Source: Leuctra nigra (taxonomy: Eukaryota; Arthropoda; Insecta; Plecoptera; Leuctridae). From it: 64,000 nt of DNA. The position numbers and the translations under genes were made by a program. Below, piece after piece: positions 34,981 through 44,670 of the stretch; position 1 is the first letter of the stretch; the number at the start of each line of letters is the position of its first letter. The DNA lies in contig OW203767.1 of assembly GCA_934045905.1 (NCBI GenBank), forward strand, positions 27,598,785-27,662,784. Reading direction: 5' to 3'. The notes beneath the pieces are model-generated. The model worked only from the letters and a program-made list of their open reading frames with translations, did no database searches and was not told where the DNA came from.

Positions 34981-36870
34981 ATTCCTTGCAATCGTCAATA
35001 AATTTTTATAAAATTTTTATAAAATTTATAAAATTATGAATTTTATAATTAACTCAATGTCAAATTTCCTGACTTTTAAGCATTCGTTTCTTCTTGGTTA
35101 TAAGGTAACTATACAGAGATCAGTAAATAAGTTTTCCAGTTTACTGATTTATCGATCTTATGTTCTTATGTGGACTTATGGAGGTTTTTGATAATGGTGA
35201 TAGATGTCACTGCGGGTGTCAATAATCACAGATTTGTCGCGGTTTATGGAAACACGAATCGCATCCCGCGTTTCATGGTAACCTAGGACAACATGATCAA
35301 ATAGACTAAATTCAAATTGACTTAAACCAATTAAAAACTGTTTCTTTTCTATGCTCCAAATCATCCATTCATGTAAATATAATTACTTCCTCGAAACACA
35401 TGTACATGTCACTTAGTGCCTCTTTGCTATCTACAGAGAAAATAGCTGAGTAAATTGCATTAGCATCTCAATGGAACGCCAACTTCGTCAGCCAATGTGA
35501 GCAACAAACAAGAGAGTTTGTACAGAGACAGCATTTAGGTGAAAGTGTGTGCAGTCAAACACAGGTCACAGCGGCTGAGATGTTATCTTTACCGACTGAA
35601 TACATTCAGAGACTACAGAGATGTGTGTCTACAGTTCTCAAAGTCACTTGGAAGCTTGGATACTATTGGCTGAGCTAATTTGCTGGTAAATAAATACCCC
35701 GAGATGGATCTTTTTGATGGATCCGGTTTTTCAAACCATCATTCAAGGAATGTTATTGGCTTTTCCCATGGCAATCGAGTCCATAATCAAATGTTTAATT
35801 TTAGCAGAGTATTGAATATTGGGCCTCGGACATACAAGGTATGTTATTGGTATAGTTGCTACTGCAATATAGTCCTAATCAACTGCTTCATTGGGCAGAA
35901 CATTGAAAAACTGTCAACTAAAAACTGTATAGATTTAAATAGTTTCTGCGCTACAAATAAGTACGTTTCATGTACAAGTGAGGGAAATTTTCGGAAAGCG
36001 TATTCTGAGTTTTCTTCGCAGTCTGTCAGAAGTATAAGAAATTTACCGAATTATTTTTTTAATAATATTATTACATGTGCCAGAATATGTAAATTCAAAT
36101 TATTATAGCTCCAAATGATGATATTAAAAACGTGCTTTAAACTATATGAACGAGTTATTCATATTTGTGTCTGTGTTTATAAAGACGTATAATATTCACT
36201 CGTATAAACTGTATGTTTTCCTCTGTTTATGTATCTAGTTCAGCGTCTCTCGGTGCATCTTGTTGCACTTTCCTATTGTCTAACGGCATGTTGATGCACA
36301 CACAGTGTTGCAGAGTCTGTAATCTCCAGGGGCCGTGGTGTGTGTTATGTCTACGCTGTATTCCAGGTGAATTCTCTGAAGCAGTGGAAATAATCACTTA
36401 TCAATTCTCCAGCGCATTCGGCACACACAATGAAAACCCTCATTGTTTATTGGAAGGCGGTATTGGCGGTAATTAGGCGGTATTATTGACAAATGCGATG
36501 ATCTAGCAGCTTTTGGGTTGAGCAACAGATAATAGGGAGCAGCACATTCGCCTAAAACTATACTCTTTTATCAGACATATTGGAATATCTCTGTAAATTT
36601 CATCTACACTCTTTTAGAAGCTATCTTTGCACATTTCGTTTATCTCTGATGTCGATTTGCGTAATGACTCCATCTTTAATTAGTTTAATGACTTCATAAT
36701 TTAACAAGGAGAAACAAGATGTAGCACATCGCAAGGCGTGGTCTTGAATAGGTTAATTGAGTGCAACGCCATCTATCGAGAACACAGATAACCATCACTG
36801 GAGATGACAAATGAGCCTCAGGACCTACAGATTTAATTAACCTAATTCTGACGGCTTGTACACCGGAGCT
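34981..36870. other. Gene-free interval
   Basis: AT-rich, with no supported exon. The segment 35660-35845 shares TTTAGCAGAGTATTGAA and TTATTGGCTTTTCCCATGGC-like landmarks with MITE family C and is probably a decayed copy. Confidence 0.4.
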
Positions 36871-36985
36871 ACCAACATGACAATGCTCGTATTGAAACTA
36901 GATACCAACATGACAATGCTCGTATTGAAACTAGATACCAACATGACAATGCTCGTATTGAAACTAGATACCAACATGACAATAC
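36871..36985 (+). repeat. 33-bp tandem repeat, about 3.5 copies
   Basis: The unit begins ACCAACATGACAATGCTCGT and is 33 bp. Three nearly identical copies and a partial fourth are present. Because 33 is divisible by three, frames stay open on both strands; I do not call them genes. Confidence 0.9.
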
Positions 36986-37599
36986 GTATTGATTCGATCT
37001 GTATTGCAGCCGCTGTGTTGCCAATTATAACTTCGCGTAAACAGAATCGTGTCTTGCAACGTTGTCGGCGCACAATGTTGCAACGTGGTAAATAATTAGA
37101 GGTTCCAAAAGACCATTTACAGTTACGTGGAGGGAATTTCAAAGTTCAGTTAATGAGTTCAGCTGGGAGCTTGTTGTTTTGAAGTTGAACATTTGTAGGG
37201 ACTTTCACGGTTCAGAACAGTTCCCTCTCATTGATTAATAATGGAGGCCACATTGTTGATAGTGTGTGTGGATTGAATCGAATGTCATCCCTGCGACTGA
37301 GGATTTTTTGAGTTTCCTCAGTCCAGAGTGAATGAGGAAAAAGTTCGCTAAGTTGATTTGGATGTGTAAACATGACAACACTGCCACGTGACTTAAAGCT
37401 CGTCAGACATTGGTTGAAACAATGAAACATAAAGCTACTGTCATTGGGTTGAAACTAGACAACGTTGCCAGAAGTTTGAAAGATCCAACTTTCTAGCGAC
37501 TTATCTTGTCAACTCGCAAGGCGAACCAAGTGGCAACACCGCACGTACCAACTTCACGTCTACAAGTTGACCGTCGTATCTTCAACATATCGCGAGTTT

Positions 37600-37735
37600 G
37601 GACGTAAGTTGGCTCAGGTGGTAACACACTAATATAACGGAAAAGTTCGATTCCTGAGAGCACAAGGATCACAACCGACTGACTATTCTTGTTTCGTCAG
37701 TCGTTTTCCGGCAATATCTGGGAAGTCTCTTCTTT
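37600..37735 (+). repeat. tRNA-derived SINE family S, copy 1
   Basis: TTGGCTCAGGTGG (37609-37621) fits the A box and AGTTCGATTCC (37644-37654) the B box with one mismatch; the spacing is right for a Pol III promoter. A related tail follows (CACAAGGATCACAACCGACT, then TTGTTTCGTCAG). A second copy lies at 38160-38290. Confidence 0.65.
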
Positions 37736-37749
37736 TTGTATTGATTATA

Positions 37750-38136
37750 TTGATTTATTATAGTTTTATTTTGTCTTACAGGTGTTTATAGTTGGATATT
37801 TTTACAATTTTCATGCACTAAACATCAGCTGTAGAACAACCGAAAGATTGTAAACTTTTCCCATTTTCAATTTGTAGCATTATTTAGATTGATAAGTTCT
37901 TAAGTAATACGCGTAAGACCACTTAGGCTGCATTTCACCAAGATTCCAAACCCGGGTTAGAGGCGGTAAACCTGGTTTAGAGGCTCCTAAACCAGGTTTA
38001 CCGCCTCTAACCCGGGTTTGGAATCTTGGTGAAACGCAGCCTTATAGGTATAAACAATTATTTGTATAAGATATTGCTAAACAAAGTAACATAAAGTTTT
38101 CAAGCACGAACTCATACCCAGTACCCAGCCCTCTTA
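37750..38136. repeat. Foldback MITE family D, copy 3 (decayed, with inserted hairpin)
   Basis: TTTTATTTTGTCTTACAGGT and TTTCATGCACTAAACATC match the centre of copy 1, and the right end CTCATACCCAGTACCCAGCC then CTCTTAA matches its terminus. The right arm is interrupted by the 57-bp-arm hairpin at 37925-38043. Confidence 0.65.
37925..38043. repeat. Near-perfect hairpin, about 57-bp arms
   Basis: The left arm reads AGGCTGCATTTCACCAAGAT on into AACCCGGGTTAGAGGCGG. The right arm is its reverse complement with one A/G difference near the tip, separated by about 5 bases at 37981. It is GC-rich compared with its surroundings and lies inside MITE family D copy 3. Confidence 0.9.
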
Positions 38137-38159
38137 AATAATATCCCCTTCTCTCATGG

Positions 38160-38290
38160 ATAATGAAATACTATAGTAATGCAGTAAAACTTCTTACCCA
38201 AGTTCGATTCCGGGAACACAAAAATCAGAACCCGACAAACTTTTCTCGTTTCGTCAACATTTTGATGATGAACATTGCGACAATTTAACC
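38160..38290 (+). repeat. tRNA-derived SINE family S, copy 2 (5' decayed)
   Basis: AGTTCGATTCC (38201-38211) and the following ACACAAAAATCAGAACCCGA then TCTCGTTTCGTCA match copy 1 at 37600-37735. The A-box end is poorly preserved. Confidence 0.55.
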
Positions 38291-38462
38291 ATTTCTTGGA
38301 ATCTGTTTCAATCACAATTCGAAGAAAAACTATTTGACCCTTTCATTGCCATCAACTTCTGACCACATTTCACGCAACATTTCGGACCAAGTTCAATATT
38401 TCGAGCGAATCTTTGCAAGAGAAAGTTGGTGGAATGTTTTCTCTGGCGGCGTGTCGAAGTGA

Positions 38463-38713
38463 GTACATGATGGACATCTGTGAAAGCTTCAAGGAAGCTC
38501 TGGCGACATGATGGAAAGCTGTGAAAGCTTCAAGAAAGCTCTGACGACATGATGGAAAGCTGTGAAAGCTTCAAGGAAGCTCTGGCGACATGATGGACAT
38601 CTGTGAAAGCTTCAAGGAAGCTCTGGCGACATGATGGACATCTGTGAAAGCTTCAAGGAAGCTCTGGCGACATGATGGAAAGCTGTGAAAGCTTCAAGAA
38701 AGCTCTGACGACA
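38463..38713 (+). repeat. 41-bp tandem repeat, six copies
   Basis: The unit is GACATGATGGACATCTGTGA followed by AAGCTTCAAGGAAGCTCTGGC. Two variants alternate (GGACATCT and GGAAAGCT). Each unit carries a HindIII-type AAGCTT and an inner short inverted repeat. Confidence 0.9.
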
Positions 38714-40036
38714 AAGTATAAGCCGCCGCATCACCTGCTAATCCCCCAGCGAGAGGTGATTTTAACACATTTCAGATTATTTCACTGGAGTTTCATAAAA
38801 CAGGGTGTTTATTCACAGTCGTGAAAGGAAGATGATGTAAAAGAAAGTTGTCGAGGTCGTAAACTTTGCTGTGCGAACGTAACGAGGGAGAGAAGACGTT
38901 GATATTTTATGATTTATGATCTCGTCTGATGATACAAGAAGAGTACTACATTACCTACAGAGACGTGGTCTACTTAATTGGATAAATAAGAGTCGGCTGC
39001 ACATGAAGGTAAACATTGGAGATAACATTTCCTAAATATCGTTTTAACTTTTGAACTATTTAAATTAGAAAAAAAGTTAAAAATTATAGGGGTTATACAT
39101 TAATACAAATTTATGCCCAATCGTGTCAAAGCTGTAATTACCATATTTTTCAGTTTTGCTACGAGCTTGGGCACACTTATTGCTAAGATCGAATATAAAA
39201 ATTAGCTACACTCATTATTTGTTCAGTTTTTTAATAATTTGAATAGTACAACAAAAGTTATGAGGACATTTAGAGCATATTATCTCCCATGTTTACCTTG
39301 AAATGCACTCTTCAGAATACCTTCTCACAAAGTATGAAATTGAGTCGTCTGATAACCTACTTATTCAATAAATGTAAGCTGCTTGGATGATTTATACGTA
39401 GCAAAGGCGATGCACTAAAAGTTATGAATATTTTGCATTATGTTGATGACGTCAGAGTATTAGCGAGCTGCCACGTCACAGGTAATCGAGTGAGGGACGA
39501 AGCCGCAGAAACTGTTCTTCTGACACTAAGACAGTAATATAATTACTCCTGGCAACTTACTTGCATCACCGACAGGATTTCCACAGCTCACGGAGTAGCT
39601 TTGTACATTTGTACAAGTTCTGTGTGATTTACGTTGCCATTGTTACAAATAAGCCTCATTGCGTGTGGCCTTGATACTTGCATTAAATACCAATGAAAAT
39701 ATGGTTGACTAATACTCTAATTTAGCAATGGTGTCTCTTTTGCGAACGCAGGGATCGTGGTTTATCTCCCTAGTAGGTACCATCTCCTTTTATATTTTTG
39801 TCTGTCGAGATATCTCGATTTCCCGGGCACAGGGAAGTGTCACGCTAGCAGGCCAAGTATCTGCAACTGCGTCATTGTAGACTTAGCTACATGCTACTAA
39901 ACAGCGATCCGACGCACCAAACTTTAGATTATGAAAAAATTGAACTCGCCGTTTTTATGCTATGAGAGGAAATCTGTCGATGGTTATGAAACAAGGGTTG
40001 AAATAAAGAGTGTTCAAAGATCAGTGTCGAAGAGTG
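38714..40036. other. Gene-free interval
   Basis: AT-rich, with no supported exon. A short frame at 39424-39535 with a Y-V-D-D tetrapeptide was considered and rejected. Confidence 0.4.
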
Positions 40037-40042
40037 TTTATT
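40037..40042 (-). terminator. Poly(A) signal for the 40.0-41.0 kb gene
   Basis: TTTATT on the plus strand is AATAAA on the minus strand, beginning 32 nt after the stop codon at 40074. The short distance is typical of a compact gene or retrocopy. Confidence 0.65.
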
Positions 40043-40073
40043 GTTCCAGAGTGTATGAAGTTACTAGTCAGTG

Positions 40074-40997
40074 TTATGTATTCGTCGTAGTCACGTCCTC
40101 CGTTGCCGACTTTCCTCGCGCCTTTGCCGCCGTCTTGTTGCCCGTCTTGTTCATCAGCCACGTCTCCGCCGCCAGCTGAATCTCCTTGTTCTTCTTGATC
40201 AACTCGACCGCCTCCACGGTCACCGCACTCCTCCAGTCCTCGTCCTCCTCCGCCTTCTTCGTCATCTTCTTCTCGTCGGCCGCCTCCAGTACCGTCTTGA
40301 TCCACGCGCTCCACTGCTCGGCGACGACCATCGCCTCCGCCATCCACCTCGCCCACGCCTCGACGTCGCTCGCGATCGGTCCCGGTCGCACCACCCTCCC
40401 GTCCTTCATCATCGTCTTGACGTTCTCGATCAACATGTCGCTGCCGTCGCCTCGCACCACCTGGTAGATGTCGCTGGGCTGCGGCTCGAGCGGCGTCGTG
40501 GACGTCTCATCGTCGAGGTCGTCGACGTCGGCGTCGTCGTAATTAACAACCATCGACTCCGAGCTGAGCGTCTCGGCGGCTTCCGTCTGACTGTCGGTCA
40601 TGCGCAGTTCAGCGTCGTCGATGAGTGCTCCGATCCATGTCGCCATCTTGTTGGACATGTCGTCGATCAACACCTTGCGTTCCTCTCGCGTCACATGCGT
40701 TTTGCATTCCTTCATCAGCTGTTTGAACTTGCTCCTGAGGATGACCTTGAGCCTCCTGTGACGATCTGTGAGCTCCTGGGCCGCCGGTACTTCGCGGACC
40801 GAGCGCGAGAGCTGGCTGATGATGCTCTGGATGTAGACGTCTTGTGGCTCCTTGCTCTGTTCCTGATACGCCATCAGCTTCTTTGCGACCTCCGACATTT
40901 GTTTCTTGATCGCGCTCATGTTGTCGGAATAAGTCCCAGAGCATGGCTCGCTCATTGCCGACGTATCCATGCTAACAACTACCGTATCTTGTGCCAT
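40074..40997 (-). CDS. Intronless 307-residue protein, unknown family
   Basis: This is a single open frame with strong C/G third-position bias in AT-rich surroundings. The ATG at 40997 is in a good context (AGCGATGG) and a poly(A) signal follows shortly after the stop. The protein starts MAQDTVVVSMDTSAM and is largely alpha-helical and charged. Residues about 25-130 are basic and helical (KKQMSEVAKKLMAY, SKFKQLMKECKTH). An acidic linker (YDDADVDDLDDETS) follows, then a second helical part with tryptophans (DVEAWARWMAEAM, AEQWSAWIKTVLE). A basic tail ends in TTTNT. I see no signal peptide, membrane segment or catalytic motif. Lack of introns, unlike its neighbours, is compatible with a retrocopy. 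It is not recognised. Confidence 0.75.
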   Translation of the reverse strand: MAQDTVVVSMDTSAMSEPCSGTYSDNMSAIKKQMSEVAKKLMAYQEQSKEPQDVYIQSIISQLSRSVREVPAAQELTDRHRRLKVILRSKFKQLMKECKTHVTREERKVLIDDMSNKMATWIGALIDDAELRMTDSQTEAAETLSSESMVVNYDDADVDDLDDETSTTPLEPQPSDIYQVVRGDGSDMLIENVKTMMKDGRVVRPGPIASDVEAWARWMAEAMVVAEQWSAWIKTVLEAADEKKMTKKAEEDEDWRSAVTVEAVELIKKNKEIQLAAETWLMNKTGNKTAAKARGKSATEDVTTTNT

Positions 40998-42307
40998 CGC
41001 TAAATGTTAATCTTTACTACCAACGAACTACAATTTTTTTTAATTTTGATTTTATGTTGTAGTGTCGCTGAGCAACAACGCAATAACTTGAACAATAACA
41101 GCGTTCCAAACTATAAAACCTGGAATGAAATCTCCATTCTTATCACATCGGACTGCAAGTAATATGCCACACGGTGAGTGGATTGAAACTGCGCGCTGTT
41201 TCCTGGAATTGTGTTGCAGTCACGATGGTAGTTGCAACTGGAGGTGACACTTTATCCGCAGAGACGTTTTAATTATAGCTGGGATATTTAATATACACGT
41301 TGATATGTCAGAGCTGAATATTGTGAGAGGAATACATAATGTAGGTCAGATGTCGGGAACTGGCGGCTCCTGAGTGGTTCCGTTCATTGAATTGAACTGA
41401 ATTGAATTACTTTTAATATAATTTTTAAAACACTTTTTGATGAGTTTGTTTTATAGAAAACAACTACTTGTTCAAATTGTCCCAAAAAGCGTTAAAATGT
41501 ACCAAACAATGTCCTGCACTCTGCGACCCGGACCCCTAAGTACTGGAGGGCCCTCCCCCTAGATATCCCATTACCTATTTTCCCTCCACCCCTTCTGGCA
41601 TAAGCCCCGGTACCGGATGTGACACATTCCAAAAAAATTAAAAACGAAACTCGCACCGACTAGATGTTAACATAGTTTTGTCTTTAATTATAGGTACCCT
41701 AATGCGGCTCCCACTTATATTAGTATAATTAATTATTATCCAACTAATTAATATTTCGGAAAATGCCTATGTTGGTGGACAGAATCAGACACAAGCGCGC
41801 TGTTTAAAGCCGTCAAATGCAGCTGTGTTGTGTGATGAGCTTCATAATGCATTCACATGATCGGTCTGCATCAAACATGGCGGCGCAGAAGTACTGAGGC
41901 GAAGAGATAACAAGATGTGATAAGCGATGTGCATCTCGATCGCTCAGTCGAGAGTGTTCGTGTGGTTCAATGATCACGATCGAGATTCACTCGACAAGAT
42001 TCATGTTCATGTCAATGTGGAAATCACAAGACGAAGAAGAAGCGATTCAGATTAAGTCTGTCTGATTATGCAACGTATCGGTTATTGCAATTCAGAAACG
42101 AAGGCTTGTAATTTCAATTTATGTCTTCATTGAGTCAAGAACCTTGCGACTCATATTGAATCAATCGCAATTTTCATTATCAATCCTTTCGTTACATTAC
42201 CTTATTAGCAGTCCCTTATTTCGTCCTGTAATATCCTTAAAACCAGGAGATTGCCAAGTGGGAGGTTCCGCCAGCCAGGTAGTACAAGCAAACTTTCCAA
42301 TTTCTAT
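40998..42307. other. 5' flank of the intronless gene and gene-free DNA
   Basis: This holds the presumed promoter region of the 40.0-41.0 kb gene (no clear TATA box) and AT-rich DNA with a C-rich patch at 41520-41630. No other gene is seen. Confidence 0.4.
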
Positions 42308-43248
42308 CTAGTGGAGCGGTCGCTCCACCCAGCCAAGTCGTACTATACACTCACACTCACTCAACATACCGAAAATGCCTAATAAACTGAGGAGCAGACC
42401 AAACACTTTTACTGTAAGCAATAACATGGCATTTTCGGCCTACTGGATCTCAAAATTGGGAAATCTCACATTGTTGTGAAATAACTTAATTTCGAGCTAT
42501 GGCCCACCCGACAACATATACCAAATTTGGGAACAATACGTGTTGCCGTTTGCGAGCTAGAGGGCCGTGAAAACAGTGAAATTACACCCCTTTTAAAAGC
42601 TATCTGATGATGATGATGATGATTCAGATATCAGGAAACGTTGCTATCACCGCCACAGCCTAAACGGCTGAACCGATCGATATGAAAATTTTACCACATG
42701 TGCACTTTTGGCGTTTGATGATACCTTTGTTCTTATACATTTTTTGTGCCGCCATTTTTAAACCGGAAGTGACGTCATATATCAAAAACGGCTGGACCGA
42801 TTAGAACGAAATTAGCGCCATTCGATTTAGAACGTCATCTTTAAGGAATACCAATAGTGGAAGAAGAAATGTTCTATAACCTAAACCGGAAATGACGTCC
42901 TAAAAATGACAAATCTGACTAAAATCATCTCTTATATCAATAACTACATATTCAGAAGGCTTATAATGTTACATAACATTTATAGATACACATTTTAGGT
43001 GGCAGTGATGTCAACCGCCATTTTGAAAACCGGAAGTGATGCCGTAACTCGAGAACGGCTGGACCGATTGGAACGAAACTTTCGCTATACTTTGTAACAT
43101 ATTATTTATAGCATAAACACAGTAACAAGCACAACTTTTCTTAGCAACCTAATCACAACATCTTATTTTTTAAAAGGATTATAATCTTTGGTGCCACAAT
43201 ATGTTACAAGTTGTAATAATACACTGAAAAAAGGAGTGATATCCCCAT
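42308..43248 (-). repeat. Repeat family G body, copy 2 (inverted), with terminal hairpin
   Basis: It begins (on the plus strand) CTAGTGGAGCGGTCGCTCCA, the reverse complement of the end of copy 1, and continues with the same landmarks inverted (GCTCGCAAACG-type, CCGCCATTTT, ATCTCGAAAACGGCT-like). The 16-bp palindrome is at 42312-42327. It is about 8.5 kb from copy 1 in opposite orientation. Confidence 0.65.
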
Positions 43249-43735
43249 AAAAAAACACTCCGTGTAAAAATACCAGCTAAGTCTCTTCAATTAAAAAAAA
43301 ATAGAAGAAATCTAAAAATTCAGCACTGAAAAGAAGTGATATCAAAAAATTGGCCAAGTCAAAACTTTTCAAAAAATACTTGGCGCATCGTTTTTTTAGG
43401 ACATGTGTAGATGAGTACATTTCATTTCCTGCCTACTTCTATACTAATTATATGCACGATGTGCCAAGTATTTTTTGAAAAGTTTTGACTTGGCCAATTT
43501 TTTGATATCACTTCTTTTCAGTGCTGAATTTTTAGATTTCTTCTATTTTTTTTTAATTGAAGAGACTTGGCTGGTATTTTTACACGAAGTGTTTTTTTAT
43601 GGGGATATCACTCCTTTTTTCAGTGTATTATTACAACTTGTAACATATTGTGGCACCAAAGATTATAATCCTTTTAAAAAATAAGATGTTGTGATTAGGT
43701 TGCTAAGAAAAGTTGTGCTTGTTACTGTGTTTTTA
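43105..43735. repeat. Long inverted repeat (about 300-bp arms) of family G, copy 2
   Basis: Sequence from ACAGTAACAAGCACAACTTT near 43107 to GATGTGCC-like sequence at about 43400 is repeated inverted from about 43450 to AAAGTTGTGCTTGTTACTGT near 43728. The arms include the foldback module seen in copy 1 (CCATAAAAAAACACTCCGTG) and extend beyond it, so this copy forms a larger hairpin. Confidence 0.8.
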
Positions 43736-43942
43736 GGACATGTGTAGATGAGTACATTTCATTTCCTGCCTACTTCTATACTAATTATATGCACGATGTG
43801 CCAAGTATTTTTTGAAAAGTTTTGACTTGGCCAATTTTTTGATATCACTTCTTTTCAGTGCTGAATTTTTAGATTTCTTCTATTTTTCTTTAATCGAAGA
43901 GACTTGGCTGGTATTTTTACACGGAGTGTTTTTTTATGGGGT
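43736..43942 (+). repeat. Direct duplication of the right half of the family G foldback
   Basis: TTAGGACATGTGTAGATGAG through GGAGTGTTTTTTTATGGGG repeats 43397-43602 almost exactly (few differences, for example TTCTTTAATCG for TTTTTTAATTG). A recent local duplication or strand-switch event is likely. Confidence 0.85.
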
Positions 43943-44515
43943 ATATTATACTCCGGAATAATATGGGGGAAAAAAACAGATCAATGTGGCATGAATTAGG
44001 TACCTCAATAATTATCGATTGACATCTATTTCGAAACTCTTAAAATCTCAATGAGTCTGTATGCACTTGATTAAGTTATTTAAATTTTAAGCAATTAAAA
44101 AAAAATCTGAAATTTTCTGAACTTTGTAATGAAATGTAGGTCTTAATGAACTTGCAAAGTTTCAAATTGATCGGATCAAAGCAATCAGAAAATAAATATG
44201 TTTAAATTAGAGTCAATCAACAAATTCCCTCCCTCCAAAAAAAAACATAGTTTACTTTACATGAGAGCAAAATGTTTGATCATATTATTACAGAACATTT
44301 TAAAATACATACAACTACCTAAAAACAACCGTTAGTCCTGATAATCCTGTTGCAACATCAGACAGTGACTGTACACACATTCCCACTACATATTTATGTT
44401 CTGGAAACTATATGGCACACAATTAAAATAATACAAATAAAAGTTTTTCTAAGTACTTTTAGTACTTCGGTAGAGCTCATTGAAAAAAAATTTCACAACC
44501 AATGGTTCCAAACAT
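43943..44515. other. Gene-free interval downstream of the phosphatase gene
   Basis: AT-rich, with no feature. The segment at 44150-44200 (CAAAGTTTCAAATTGATCGG) resembles family A interiors. Confidence 0.4.
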
Positions 44516-44521
44516 TTTATT
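44516..44521 (-). terminator. Candidate poly(A) signal for the phosphatase gene
   Basis: TTTATT on the plus strand is AATAAA on the minus strand, about 140 nt after the stop codon at 44662. Confidence 0.5.
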
Positions 44522-44661
44522 TACAAAACAATCACTAAAGGTAAACATTGCTTGTAGTTGTATGTGAATGTGATACAGGTAAAACTATGTAGTTTGTGAA
44601 TAACAATGGGCAATGTGCATACAAATGGTCAGCTGGGCAGACAAACTTCCTGACGACCCGT

Positions 44662-44670
44662 TCAATCCGG
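44662..44670 (-). CDS. Phosphatase gene, last coding exon (Pro-Asp-stop)
   Basis: TTTTTCCGCAG is a strong acceptor 73 bp after the preceding donor. The next codons are CCG GAT TGA, ending the protein in VIEPD. It is very short but fits the family's ending. Confidence 0.65.
   Translation of the reverse strand, partial: PD

Noticed and set aside
35680..36108. 142-residue plus-strand frame
   Set aside because: AT-rich, no motif, and its first part overlaps a decayed family C repeat.
39424..39535. Short frame with HYVDDVRVLAS resembling a reverse transcriptase YxDD box
   Set aside because: Only a tetrapeptide-level likeness; no other reverse transcriptase motif before or after it. Probably chance.
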